Source: Roridomyces roridus (Eukaryota > Basidiomycota > Agaricomycetes > Agaricales > Mycenaceae). Taken from it: a stretch of 64,000 nt of DNA. Position numbers and translations under genes: made by a program. The DNA lies in the NCBI GenBank assembly GCA_029378245.1, contig JARKIF010000058.1, positions 1-64,000 on the forward strand. The letters are read 5' to 3'. The notes below the pieces were generated by a model. It was given only the letters and a program-made list of their open reading frames with translations. It did no database searches and was not told the DNA's origin. Shown piece after piece: positions 33,915-43,397 of the stretch (within the stretch, counting starts at the first letter, position 1; every line of letters begins with the position of its first letter).

Positions 33915-34562
33915 CCAAGCTCCACAAAGCCATAAGCAATTTTTCTCATCATCGGCTCTGATTCAATTTGGATTCGTCGACATTTTCTAAATTCTGACTT
34001 GAAGACTTCTGACTCCTAAGCAAGTTGACTTCAGTCTTTCTCGATGCTATGTAAGTATGCTCAATGTGTTGTACAAAGATTTCATACTGATTTGCAAGGC
34101 AGGCTTAGGTAGCCGGCTAGGTTGGCAGATTATATCATCAGCAAGTATCATAATACCAAATCACAACCATGGTTGCAATTCCCGGATGATCCAGCAGAGT
34201 ACTACCATGGCAGCCCGACGGTGAATTGTCAAATGGGTCGCGTAAGAATTGGGTACTTCAACTCATCATTTATGTTTGAAGCTCGGAGCTAGCCACTTGT
34301 AAGTAGTACATCCCAAGGTTGAAAATCATGATCACAGAAGACACCGAAGGTTCAGCCGCCCGCCTCAAAGAGGCCTAATCCACGTCATATTTGCTCAATG
34401 AAACTATACAGAATGGCGTCGCACCGCCTCGGCTGGACTCAAAACGACAAAGCGACAAACGACATAGTCACTGGGTACGTGGCTACACTGTACACTGCCG
34501 CTACAGACCTCGCGTTCATGCCCGGCAATTTCTGGTGGCACATGAGTTTCTGGCAGCTTATA
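33915..34562. other. non-coding spacer between direct repeats
   Basis: AT-rich sequence with no supported gene. Confidence 0.4.
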
Positions 34563-34860
34563 ATTGGCTGAACCTTCAGGTTTAGCTACTCTGGGGAATA
34601 TCCACTTTGCGAATCATGATTTGATTGATTCACTGTCAGTTGCAAATCAGATTGATTCTAAATTGATTCTCAATTCCTTCCCAATCCACACCTCTTGATA
34701 TTTGATAGATCTTTGATGTCTTTGCATCCAACATTAAGAATACCGATCCACGATGGTCTTCTGCTTGCAAGGGAATCTACTTGGAGGATTCGTCGTGGTC
34801 GGAGAAGGATGATGTTGATCACGACGTCGGAGAACCTGGTATTCCTGGATCCGGAGGTAT
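34563..34860 (+). repeat. direct repeat, right copy
   Basis: This is the partner of 32953-33243. The two copies flank the hAT MITE and its target region, so the longer duplicated unit may be the decayed ends of a larger element. I see no LTR hallmarks such as a primer site. Confidence 0.75.
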
Positions 34861-35529
34861 CCAGGTTTGAAATCAGTAATTGTCTGTCTCAAAGATCGAG
34901 CAGATTCTCCCACGCTCTCTTTGCTCGTAGTTGTCCTTATATGATAGTATTTGTTGCCCGGCAAGTCGGCAGTCGGGCATTTCGGCTGGCGCAAGTACTG
35001 GTGAGCCGGTTCGTGTCCGGAACTTGCGATGTCAAAATTGGCGGGCAATAAAAGAGCACCAGACGCATCAGTGCCGTCAAAACAGCTGGAGTACAAAATT
35101 GAAGAGCCATTGAGATTGACTTCCTATGATACTTCGCCCCGAGTCGAACGAGGGCGAGAGATCTAGTTGAGCGTGGCCGAGGTGAGAGCTCAGCGCTCAG
35201 GTTGCATTTGCATCGCAAGTTTCAAGGTGAGTACGTGTCGTGGTGGTCTCTCAATGTCATACTCATGGATGGACAGACAGACAGTCGATTTTTTCGTTGT
35301 TGTTCATCTGGGTGTCGTGGGCGCAACTGGAACCCAAAACAGACGCAACTAGACCCCGATATGATACTCCGTCTCGAGTCGAACGACAGACAACGACAGA
35401 CGTGATCCAAGCGAGTGTTTCCTCATCCTTTTTCCAATTGGATTCTCGTAGTACACCTCTCTACTTTGCGTCAAGTTCATGATTCACTACACATTGTCAT
35501 TTCACTCCCGAATCCCCCGCCCCGCTCGC
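34861..35529. other. intergenic, two T-arm-like motifs
   Basis: Motifs CCCCGAGTCGAACGAG near 35138 and TCTCGAGTCGAACGAC near 35371 resemble the T-arm-like repeats of 24.9-26.3 kb. Both are preceded by TATGATACT. No complete tRNA could be folded. Confidence 0.5.
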
Positions 35530-36062
35530 TCAGTGCGTCGCCCACACACCCAACGGGAACCTAAACAACGCAGTACCTTCCGCAGCCATGACCTCGCTCA
35601 CGCCAATGTAATACGCGATCAACGCAGTGATGATGCCGAATACACCGCCCGCTTTGATCAATCTATGTACGTTCATCGGTTACACTTTCGATCGGAAGGA
35701 AGGGAAGGAAAAGCGCACTTGGGATTCCCGGTAAACTGCGCCGCTGTCAGAGACGACCGCGAGTGTGAGGGCAGAGAGGAGGAGAGTGTATGACATGTTG
35801 CGGCGGCGGATAACAGCGAGTCTGTCCACAGCTCTTCAATACCTGCACGCAAGAGAATGTGAGCACTTACAAGAAAAAGAATGTAACCATTATCCACGCA
35901 GCGAGATAAATGCCAAACGCATGGGCAAACTCATCCGGATCCGCATACGCCGCCATAATCCCAGAACTCGGGATGAATAAATATCGCGGCATAGGACATC
36001 CAGAATGCACTGTAGGACGAAAACGCCGTGGCACCAAAGACATTCCCGCGTGGAAACTTCAA
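35530..36062 (-). pseudogene. GPR1/FUN34/YaaH (acetate permease-like) relic
   Basis: Minus-strand fragments match the six-helix acetate/succinate transporter family: GNVFGATAFSSYSAFWMSYAAIFI, then in another frame SSGIMAAYADPDEFAHAFGIYLAAW, a third frame with NMSYTLLLSALTLAVV, then AAQFTGNPK. After a 61-bp intron come IKAGGVFGIITALIAYYIGVSE and FRFPLGVW before TGA at 35530-35532. At least two frameshifts separate these pieces, one at ATTTATTCATCCC near 35970. The N-terminal third is absent. Families of this kind move monocarboxylates across the plasma membrane, but this copy cannot make an intact protein. Confidence 0.82.
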
Positions 36063-36216
36063 CACCTATCCTCGGAGAGAAGCTGCTGGGAAAAACGCTC
36101 AAATTGATCAGGGATCAGTCGCTGGTGATCCGGATTTATAAGCTCGATCCCTTTCCTCCTGCCGTTCCCACCAGCGCTCACCAGCCTGGACGCAGCTCCC
36201 CTCATCGTGTCCACCG

Positions 36217-38006
36217 ATGTACACGACAGGCCAGCCCCAGTCCCAGCACGCCCGCCCGTCGCACGAGCACCACCCGTTCTCTCCACCGCCACGCGTCTTC
36301 TCGAGTGACTCACCTTCAGTGACGCCCACGCATAGCTCCACGCGGCACTCGACCACGCCTGCCGCGCCCACACCGTACCTCGACTACTCCGTCCCTAGTC
36401 CCGCGAGCATGAACGCGTTACCAATATCATTCACGGACGACATGGCCACTAAGCTCTCCGATAGCGTGCGCCGCAAGTGTTTCAATTGACATACCGTAGA
36501 GACTAGTATCTGGCGACGCTCCAAGTTAAGTCAGGGAAAGGTGGTGCGTGTTCTTTTCCTACCTTCTTGCGTCCTCTTCCTTCGGCTGAACGCGGTGTCG
36601 GGGGATGCAGGTGTGTAACAGGTGTCGCCTCTACGAACGCGATTATTCTCAGCATAGACCAGTTGCGCAGTCAAGAGCTGGTGAGGACGAGTCTTCTGAG
36701 CGTGACTGTGGAGTGAGTCAGAACGAGAGTGGGAAGCAGCGGCTGTCACGAGGCGACGCGGAGGTATCCTTCACGGACGACATGAAGACAAAGCTCTCCG
36801 ATTGCGTGCGCCGCAGGTGTTTCAATTGCCGGACCATAGAGACTAGTATATGGCGAGGCTCCAAGTTGAGTAAGGGAAAAGTGGTACGTACTGCGTACTG
36901 GCGTCCTCTGTTTTCGGCTGAATGAAATGCTGGGGATGTGCTAGGTGTGCAACAGGTGTGGCATATACGAACGCACATATGCGCGGCGTAGACCGGTTGC
37001 GCAGCCAGAAACTCAATGGAGTGCGGACACGACGGTGCGACCTTCTGTTACTTTCCTCCTTTCGTTTGTTCATGGTACACGCACCTGCAGTCGGACCCCA
37101 CGGACCCACCCTGCCCTCATCCCCACTCTCAAGCCTCGTTTCCGGTTCCCGCCGTGCACTTACACGCAGAACAAAATGGGCTGGACGACGGAGAGGAAGG
37201 AGAGTCACTCCCCGGCCCCTCAGGATCAATGTCGTTCACGGACGACGCGGCTACGAAGCTCACCGATAGCTTACGCCGCAGGTGTTTCAATTGCCGGACC
37301 GCAGAGACGACTGTCTGGCGACGCTCCAATCTGAGTGCGGGGAAAATCGTATGTGTCCTTTCCTTTCTTTTTCAGCTGAGTGAAATGCGGGTGTCTAGTT
37401 GTGCAACAAGTGTGGCCTTTATGAACGCACACATTCGCGGTGTAGACCGGAGGGGTTTGCGCAGCCAAGCACTAAGCGGGGTGCCGGTATGACGGTGAGT
37501 ACCGACTAGTATCTATCCTCCATTCGTCTACCAACGACCTGCAGAAGGACCCGACGGGCCCGCCCTCTGCTCATTCCCCCTCTCAACCCCCGTTCTCGCT
37601 CCCGGTCTCATCCACACATGCGCACCAAACCGGCAACGGCAACGCCCGCTACTCCACTCACGGTCACCGTCTTGCTGCAGACCAATTGCAACAGCCTCTC
37701 ACTCAAAATGGCTCCGACGACAGAGCGCCTGGTACCGTCGCGGTTGCGTCGGACGGCGTGATGAACGAGGACTCAACTGCGTGTGAGGCGGAGGATAAGG
37801 CTGAGCGTGAGGGTGCCGTTGCAGTGGTTCAGGATGGGAATGGGAAGAAGCGGTTGCGTGAGGAGGTTATAGATGAAGAAGGGATGGGCAAGCGCGAGAC
37901 GGTGAAGAGCGTTCGCCTTGACGACGGGGAGGGGAAGGAGGAGCATCGAGAGTGCTCGACATCTCAACGTCGGCCGCGAATGCGTGTACTGTGGGATATG
38001 CTGTGA
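36217..38006 (+). pseudogene. protein with three GATA-type zinc fingers; first finger carries a stop
   Basis: Three GATA fingers (C-x2-C, WRR-type loop, C-N-x-C) occur in a row, each split by an intron at the same place, after the GK(V/I) loop. Finger 1 is at about 36463-36630 and finger 2 at about 36808-36970. Finger 3 is at about 37279-37420 and is the classic one: CFNCRTAETTVWRRSNL, then LCNKCGLYERTHSR. Each is preceded by FTDD-x-x-TKL-(S/T)-D, so the repeated unit is an exon pair of 300-500 bp. In finger 1 the second Cys codon is TGA (36487-36489), so translation from ATG 36217 ends there. Fingers 2 and 3 are open through later exons to a C-terminal acidic and basic region (KKRLREEVIDEEG) and the stop at 38004-38006. 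An internal start could still make a two-finger protein. A role in DNA binding at GATA sites is inferred from the domain. Confidence 0.8.
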
Positions 38007-38487
38007 GGTGGTGGCGGAGGGGAAGGTGCTATGGAGAAGACGAATCGAGTGTATCCCAGGAAATGCCAGTCCACTCTGGAGTGTTGGGCAGATTCTTACG
38101 GCGGTGGCGGTTTGAGTAGTGGTTTTCAGGTAGAATGGTCGTCAAGCTGCCTACCGTGTGGTTTCGAGACCCAAAATGCAACTCACAAGCATTCCATTCA
38201 GATCCGTACTAACAAGGAGGTCGAATACTTAGAAGTGCTTAGTCGAGAGTATAAAGCAATCCACACGTTTAATTTATGTAATTTACAATATCGAGCACAA
38301 AGTACATCGTAGAAGGACTCGACCGAACAAAAGATGCGCGATGATGTTGCCTCCGCATCTACAACGAGTCTCCCCACAACGCAACAAGAAGAACGAAGGT
38401 TTGATTGATAGCTCCTGCTCGTCGGGGTTAGCAATGTCATGAATAAAGGGAGGGAGAATACACACCGAGCAAAAAGCAGCTCGACGC
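38007..38487. other. intergenic, downstream of pheromone gene
   Basis: No supported gene lies between the GATA gene and the pheromone precursor. Confidence 0.45.
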
Positions 38488-38661
38488 TCAAGCAACGACG
38501 CACTGGCCGCTGGTCCCGCCTCCGCCGTCAGCATTGGTGGGGGGAAGGGTGACGTCCTCCTTGGAGACGACGCACTGGCCGCTGGTGCCTCCGCCACCGT
38601 CGGCGTTGGTAGGGGGGAGAGTCTCGTCGGCTTTGGTGGGGATGGTGGTGAAAGTGTCCAT
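38488..38661 (-). CDS. fungal mating-type pheromone precursor with tandem peptide unit (CaaX)
   Basis: ATG 38661 to TGA 38488 encodes 57 residues. The N-terminus MDTFTTI is the usual opening of agaric pheromone precursors. The C-terminus is CVVA, a CaaX box for farnesylation, cleavage and methylation of the Cys. Such peptides are exported and activate STE3 receptors of compatible mates. A 24-residue unit starting TLPPTNADGGGG and holding GTSGQCVV occurs twice. The first copy ends CVVS and is followed by KEDV, and the second ends the protein with CVVA. The repeat is visible at DNA level with a 72-bp offset. The first CVVS is internal, so it would need cleavage after it to become a prenylation site. 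A TATAAAA box lies 58 bp upstream. The STE3 gene in this window is 32 kb away. Whether the two interact is unknown, and self pairs normally do not. Confidence 0.88.
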   Translation of the reverse strand: MDTFTTIPTKADETLPPTNADGGGGTSGQCVVSKEDVTLPPTNADGGGGTSGQCVVA

Positions 38662-38718
38662 GTGTGGGTGTGGAGTTATCGAGGGATGAACTGGGGTCTG
38701 GGGTCGTCGACGCTGGGT

Positions 38719-38725
38719 TTTTATA
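38719..38725 (-). promoter_or_regulatory. TATA box of pheromone precursor gene
   Basis: TATAAAA on the minus strand begins about 64 bp before the ATG at 38661. The sequence CGAAACAAAAAGAACT lies just upstream of it and resembles an HMG-box binding site (ACAAA core), as used by pheromone-response regulators. That second reading is inference. Confidence 0.6.
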
Positions 38726-38839
38726 CCGTTGAGTTCTTTTTGTTTCGCTGAACGAGGAAGGCGATCGTGTTCTGTATGCAAAACGAGGGAGAGGGGTAGC
38801 AGGAACAAAAAGGTTTTGTTTCGCCAATTCAACCTCACA

Positions 38840-40143
38840 TTCGACTTAACTCAGTCTCCAAGGACAAAACATCTTGTTCAAACCACTCAGTTACACCGAT
38901 TGCCTGTACCTGAATCGATGATCTCGGTTGGTTTTCCTCCAGACTCGCCTCACTTTCGACGTACGTAGCAACCTAGCAAGGTTGTATGCATCTCTGCCAA
39001 AGAAGAAGAGATGAGGCCAGGATTCTCAAGGCTGCTCCGAGTCGGCCTTGTCCCGTTGACGAGACAGGGGTACCTAAATGAACGGATCGGCTCATTCAAT
39101 TTGTGTTGAATGGGACCCACAGAGCCCTCGACCATCAATACGGTACTCGATCAATTGAAGGCGGAAAAAACGTGGTTCACCGGCAGCGAGACGAGACACG
39201 AAACACGATCGATTCGTGTATTGAATCGCACGCGCGTGGTTGCTGAATGCCTGATGGTCCGAGACAATCTCGTGGCAATTTGTCATACTCGCCGTCCCGC
39301 CTCCTCGGATCCCGTTCCATGAAATCGCCGCTCGAACTACCGACGGAAACAGGATGCATGATAGTTGGAATAGCGCAGAAAGACTCCGAAAACCTACCGC
39401 CGTGTTGGCTTCGGAAAATACTGATACCGACGACAAGAAATCGCACAGCGCTTGAAGCGTGCCTGAACTCTGATACTTGTCGTGCCCGAGACATCGAGAA
39501 TCCCAAATTGGCAAGAGCGCGCCGGTGGTGAGTGAAAGCGGCTTACGAGATGCAGCGCACTCCGCCTCAGGCTGGTGTAGTTGGAGCGTTCTGGGGATAG
39601 ACTTGCAATTGAAGATGCGGCCACACAGCCATCGGCCCTCAGAGGAAGAGACAATATCCAAATTGATCCAAGCTTCACGAGCTGGAGATTAACCAAGATT
39701 GAGGTCGTACAGTAGAGACCTAGCGATTTGCAGGACATCAGGCAGCACGGAGGGACTTGGGCGGGACTCCGGAGTCCGGAGGACGGGGCGTAAAGTCATC
39801 TTTCAATCCAGACTTCGGACACTGACCTCAGGAGCCATTTTCCATGCTGCGTGCTCTGGACGTCGTTTTGAAGTGAATCCGCTTCTCGTCGGAGGGAGAT
39901 GATGGTGGCTAGACTCGGAAAAGAAACGGGGCGTTGTTTGGCCGCGAACAACTCGCAAATCCAGTCGGCAAATTAAACCGCGGGATGATCGCGAGGGATG
40001 CCGGAGCCCGGCCGGCGCGGATTGATATCCAGTTTCCGATGCACATCGTGCATCTCGGCAGGCGGCGATCCGGCACTGACAAAGATCACCGATCAATCAC
40101 TCACGGCTTGGCACTTGCTCCTCACCTCCACCACTGCCAGCAG
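38840..40143. other. intergenic, one long unassigned frame
   Basis: A minus-strand open frame of 189 codons (39092-39661) has no domain I recognise and no splice or promoter support. The rest holds nothing I can support. Confidence 0.4.
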
Positions 40144-41429
40144 ATGGGGTGCTTCGACGTCTACTGTTCATTCTGGTGAGCTTCCCCGCCTCCACACACG
40201 CCGCATGACGCACTCACAAAAATCTCAAGTGCCGGCCCACTCGAAGACGCTCGATCCTGCTGGCTCTCCTTTATAGCAACCGACGCGGACGGCATCCCAC
40301 AGCCCTGCGACGAAATTCCGTGGCCCCCCGCCGACGGCAAGTGGCTTAATCCCCCAGGGTATCCCGTCCCCGCCGCGTCGATCAAAGAGATCGTGTGCAT
40401 CTCTACTGAGGACGGCAAGTATTGGGATGCATGGAGTTGCGTCGCGCCGATGTGGGACAAAAACGGATGGGTTTCGCCGGACTGGTGCGTGGTCCTCTCT
40501 ACGATTGCAAACAAATTACTAACCCGGCCGGCGGTTACAGTGTACAAAACGGCTACGGCGCAGCAATTGCCAGCGACGGAAGCACCGCGTGGAGAGACGC
40601 CGAGCGTTATCTTCATATCCACCGGGGCTGCCTCTCCTTCCTCTGCCGCCGCCTCTCCATCACTCCGCAGATCCTGTGGGAATCACTGTACAAGGATGGG
40701 TCGGACTATAGAAAGTACGGTGAAGCCGGTAACGGGCTACTGTATCACCTCGACTACTACGGCATGAAGGAGAAATGCGGACAGACGTTTCAGTATGCCG
40801 TGGAGCGTTTCACGGAGAGCGAGGACGCCGAAGGCAAGTCGACGGTCGATAGGTGGTTTGACCCGGAATCGATGATGGAAACCGCTTGGCTACTCACTCG
40901 GCCGTCATGCCTCCCGATGCCCGCCGAGTCCCCTGCACCGAAAGAACCACCTACAATCGACGCGGCGTGCATGTCAGTCCTCGGGGTGTTCGAACTGATG
41001 GACCTCATCCTCCTCGCCACCATCAACGACGAGGACCTGTCGATTGGGTTGAGAACGCTATTCGCTTTGGGTCAAGTCAATCGCTTCCTCCACGACGCGC
41101 TCACCCGCTCGCACCAAGCGGTATGGCTCCGCCTTGCCGCATTACATGGCTGGATGCTCCCGTGCACACCCGCAGATTGGCGGGAATGGGGTGTAACTGA
41201 GCTCGACCCACGACTCGACTGGTATTCCTTCGTCCTCGCTAATCTCAAAATGCAACCGGCATCAGATTCACTCAAGAATCGGCGACGCATGGAGCGCATG
41301 TGCGAGCAATTTGCCAAGGGGAAGAAGCAGTTGGCCTCGGATGGGAGTGTCAAGTGGAAGTGGCAGGTAGGGAGGTTGTGCATGCCGAGCCGGTTGACGC
41401 CTCCGGTTGCATGGGCTTGGGAGACGTAG
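40144..41429 (+). CDS. agaric F-box-like protein of unknown function
   Basis: The model has three exons: 40144-40175, 40229-40484 and 40541-41429. Phases agree and give about 391 residues. The start MGCFDVYCSFCAGPLED is the short Cys-containing opening of a large agaric family. Exon 2 has IPQPCDEIPWP and EDGKYWDAWSCVAPMW. Exon 3 carries RDAERYLHIHRGCLSFL, DRWFDPESMM and an F-box-like helical segment, VFELMDLILLATI...FALGQVNRFLHDAL. The end is PPVAWAWET. The gene seems intact, with no upstream interruption. Members are common in Mycena-like genomes and I know of no assigned function. The F-box call is moderate. Confidence 0.75.
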
Positions 41430-42952
41430 GATTAGGCATTGTAGGGGCTATTACAACGCTGGCTACTGATAACCCTTGCAAACAGGCCACTCGCTTGGAT
41501 ATGCTTCATTCGGCCAACAAGGTTGGCGACGAGGTCGATTGCGCGGACGGCTTCGGCTGTGGTCATCCCAGCCGAAGTGACGCAGCCGAAGTGATGGGCA
41601 GCGCGAAGAGTACCAGAGAGGCCGCCGTGAAGGTCCAGGTGATGGAGAGCTTCGAGTGAGGCTTGCCTGGGGTGCTGCTCCAATTTATGGAGCTCGGAGG
41701 GTGTTGTTCGGGGGCGCCTTGCTCCCTAGTTGATTAGTGAGTCACTGTGACTCTGTGAGTGCCCAGACGAATATTTGGCACCGAGAAGACGACGTAGCGT
41801 GCAGCTAGAGGCGCTTGGTTTCGCTCATTTTTGGGCGATCGAGTAGGAGTGTGTCCACTAGGAAGGGAATTAGCCGGCATACCAACGGGGAGCCACAAAC
41901 AGGAGAATCACAGGCTGGGTCGGCGCGCCAGGTTGACAAGACGTCTTCAACGCGTAACGTCATCGCGGTGAGGATGGGTCGCCAGGAGTCGTGACTCATC
42001 TTTGAGGGTCATTGGGCAGCCTGCCAGTTTTGAACTCTGACGCGACTGCTGGAAGCAGTGATTTCAAAGTCCGACATCAAGCCAAACAGAGGAGAGCTGA
42101 TCGGAGCACTGCCTCATCACTCTTTGCTTTTGCCACGGCAAGATGCCATGCTCCGGAATCGCTGAACCCGCCGACAGCGTCTCAGATGTTGCGACTCGGC
42201 TTGGTTTTCTGGCCACTTCAATCCCTCCCGTGGATGATGGCCTGTATCTCGTTGGTACCCCGCGCAAATCTCACGAGGCTTATTGTCTACGCAGCTGCTG
42301 TGAATCGTCGGGTATTGTTCTGCATTCCAAACAATCTTTGCATTCCTCATCATCAGCTTCTTCCGCCTCGAACAAGAACCTCCTTGTCTCGCGCACCGAT
42401 CTGACGTCCACTCCCAAGCCACGTCAACATTTCAGCCACGTCGATCGTACAGCATGTCCAGCTATAAACAAGAAACAATGCGAACGACTTTCTCAGTGCT
42501 GTGTTTTGTTGTTCAGGAAATTCCAGGCGCTTGAGGGACGTTGTCAAGGAGTCGGAAGGACCTTATGTGCTATCGAGAACAATAGGAGGGTACATTTCCA
42601 GACTCCAAACCGCTGGCCCTTATAAACGACGCAGAGTGAGCCCCACCCGACCACGACGGCCACACATATGAGTACCGCCCTTGGTGAGTGAGCGTGTGGA
42701 ATCACAGCCTCGATCTTCTCTGATGATGTCGACATCAGGACTGCGCCCATCGCCTGTGCCCAATCCCGTGATATCGGCGGCAGGTTCCCATCGTGAGTGC
42801 TTACACGCGTTGTTATTGAGGTGTCATCACACTTACCATGTACTCCTCCATAGCCGAACCTTCGAAATCGAAGAAAACGCATGTGAGTCGAAATTCAATC
42901 CACATCCAAATTTATCCTGACCTTGTTCTGTTTTTGATTGCAAGTCCCGATC
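41430..42952. other. intergenic, no gene supported
   Basis: Minus-strand frames at 42353-42547 and 42544-42882 contain hydrophobic stretches (SFALFLVYSWTCC, AVLICVAVVVGWG) that could be exons of a membrane protein. Frames and splice sites could not be joined into a model. Confidence 0.4.
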
Positions 42953-43224
42953 TGTTGTAGGAGATCCGGCAGCCTCGGACAACGTGACCGTGTTCAATCC
43001 CAATTGCCTGAACACCTCTTCCTCTATATTTTCCCTATCCCTCGTTTCATCCCATGTGCTCTCTCTTGTTTCATCCCTCAAGCACATGGGATTGCTGGCT
43101 TACTCAGTGGCTGACTCAGTAGGAGCACATGGACTTTTTCTCTTATTTCCAATTCTAGATAAGTGACCTGTATAAGTACCAGTCCTTCTCGTCGAATACA
43201 TTATCTGTTCTTCCTCTCACAAAA
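42953..43224 (+). repeat. 5' LTR of copia copy 2
   Basis: It starts TGTTGTAG and ends CTCACAAAA. It is identical to the 3' LTR except for C/T at the AACGTG/AATGTG position. A possible TATA box is TATAAGTA near 43170-43177. Confidence 0.95.
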
Positions 43225-43240
43225 GGTTATGGGCCCCGAA
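43225..43240 (+). other. primer-binding site, half initiator-tRNA type
   Basis: GGTTATGGGCCCCG starts on the base after the LTR. GGTTATGGGCCC is complementary to the anticodon region of eukaryotic initiator tRNA-Met, as in Drosophila copia, where a cleaved half tRNA primes reverse transcription. Confidence 0.85.
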
Positions 43241-43397
43241 GCCTTCTAAACCAGAGAACAGATAAAACCACTCTCATCTTGCGCTCTTACTCTCATCCTC
43301 ACACTCTACACACCGGCACACTCACACCACACACCCTCACACCTTACATCGACACTTCATCGATACACCCTTACGATCATACATCCCAGTCAATCCA

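Noticed and set aside
35150..35240. tRNA-Leu/Ser-like gene at GCGTGGCCGAG
   Set aside because: An A-box-like string and a T-arm-like string lie close, but on opposite strands and cannot form one tRNA.
39092..39661. Gene of 189 codons
   Set aside because: The frame has no recognised domain, no promoter or splice support, and a composition like the shadow frames around it.
42353..42882. Membrane protein
   Set aside because: Hydrophobic stretches exist but frames could not be joined by plausible splicing.
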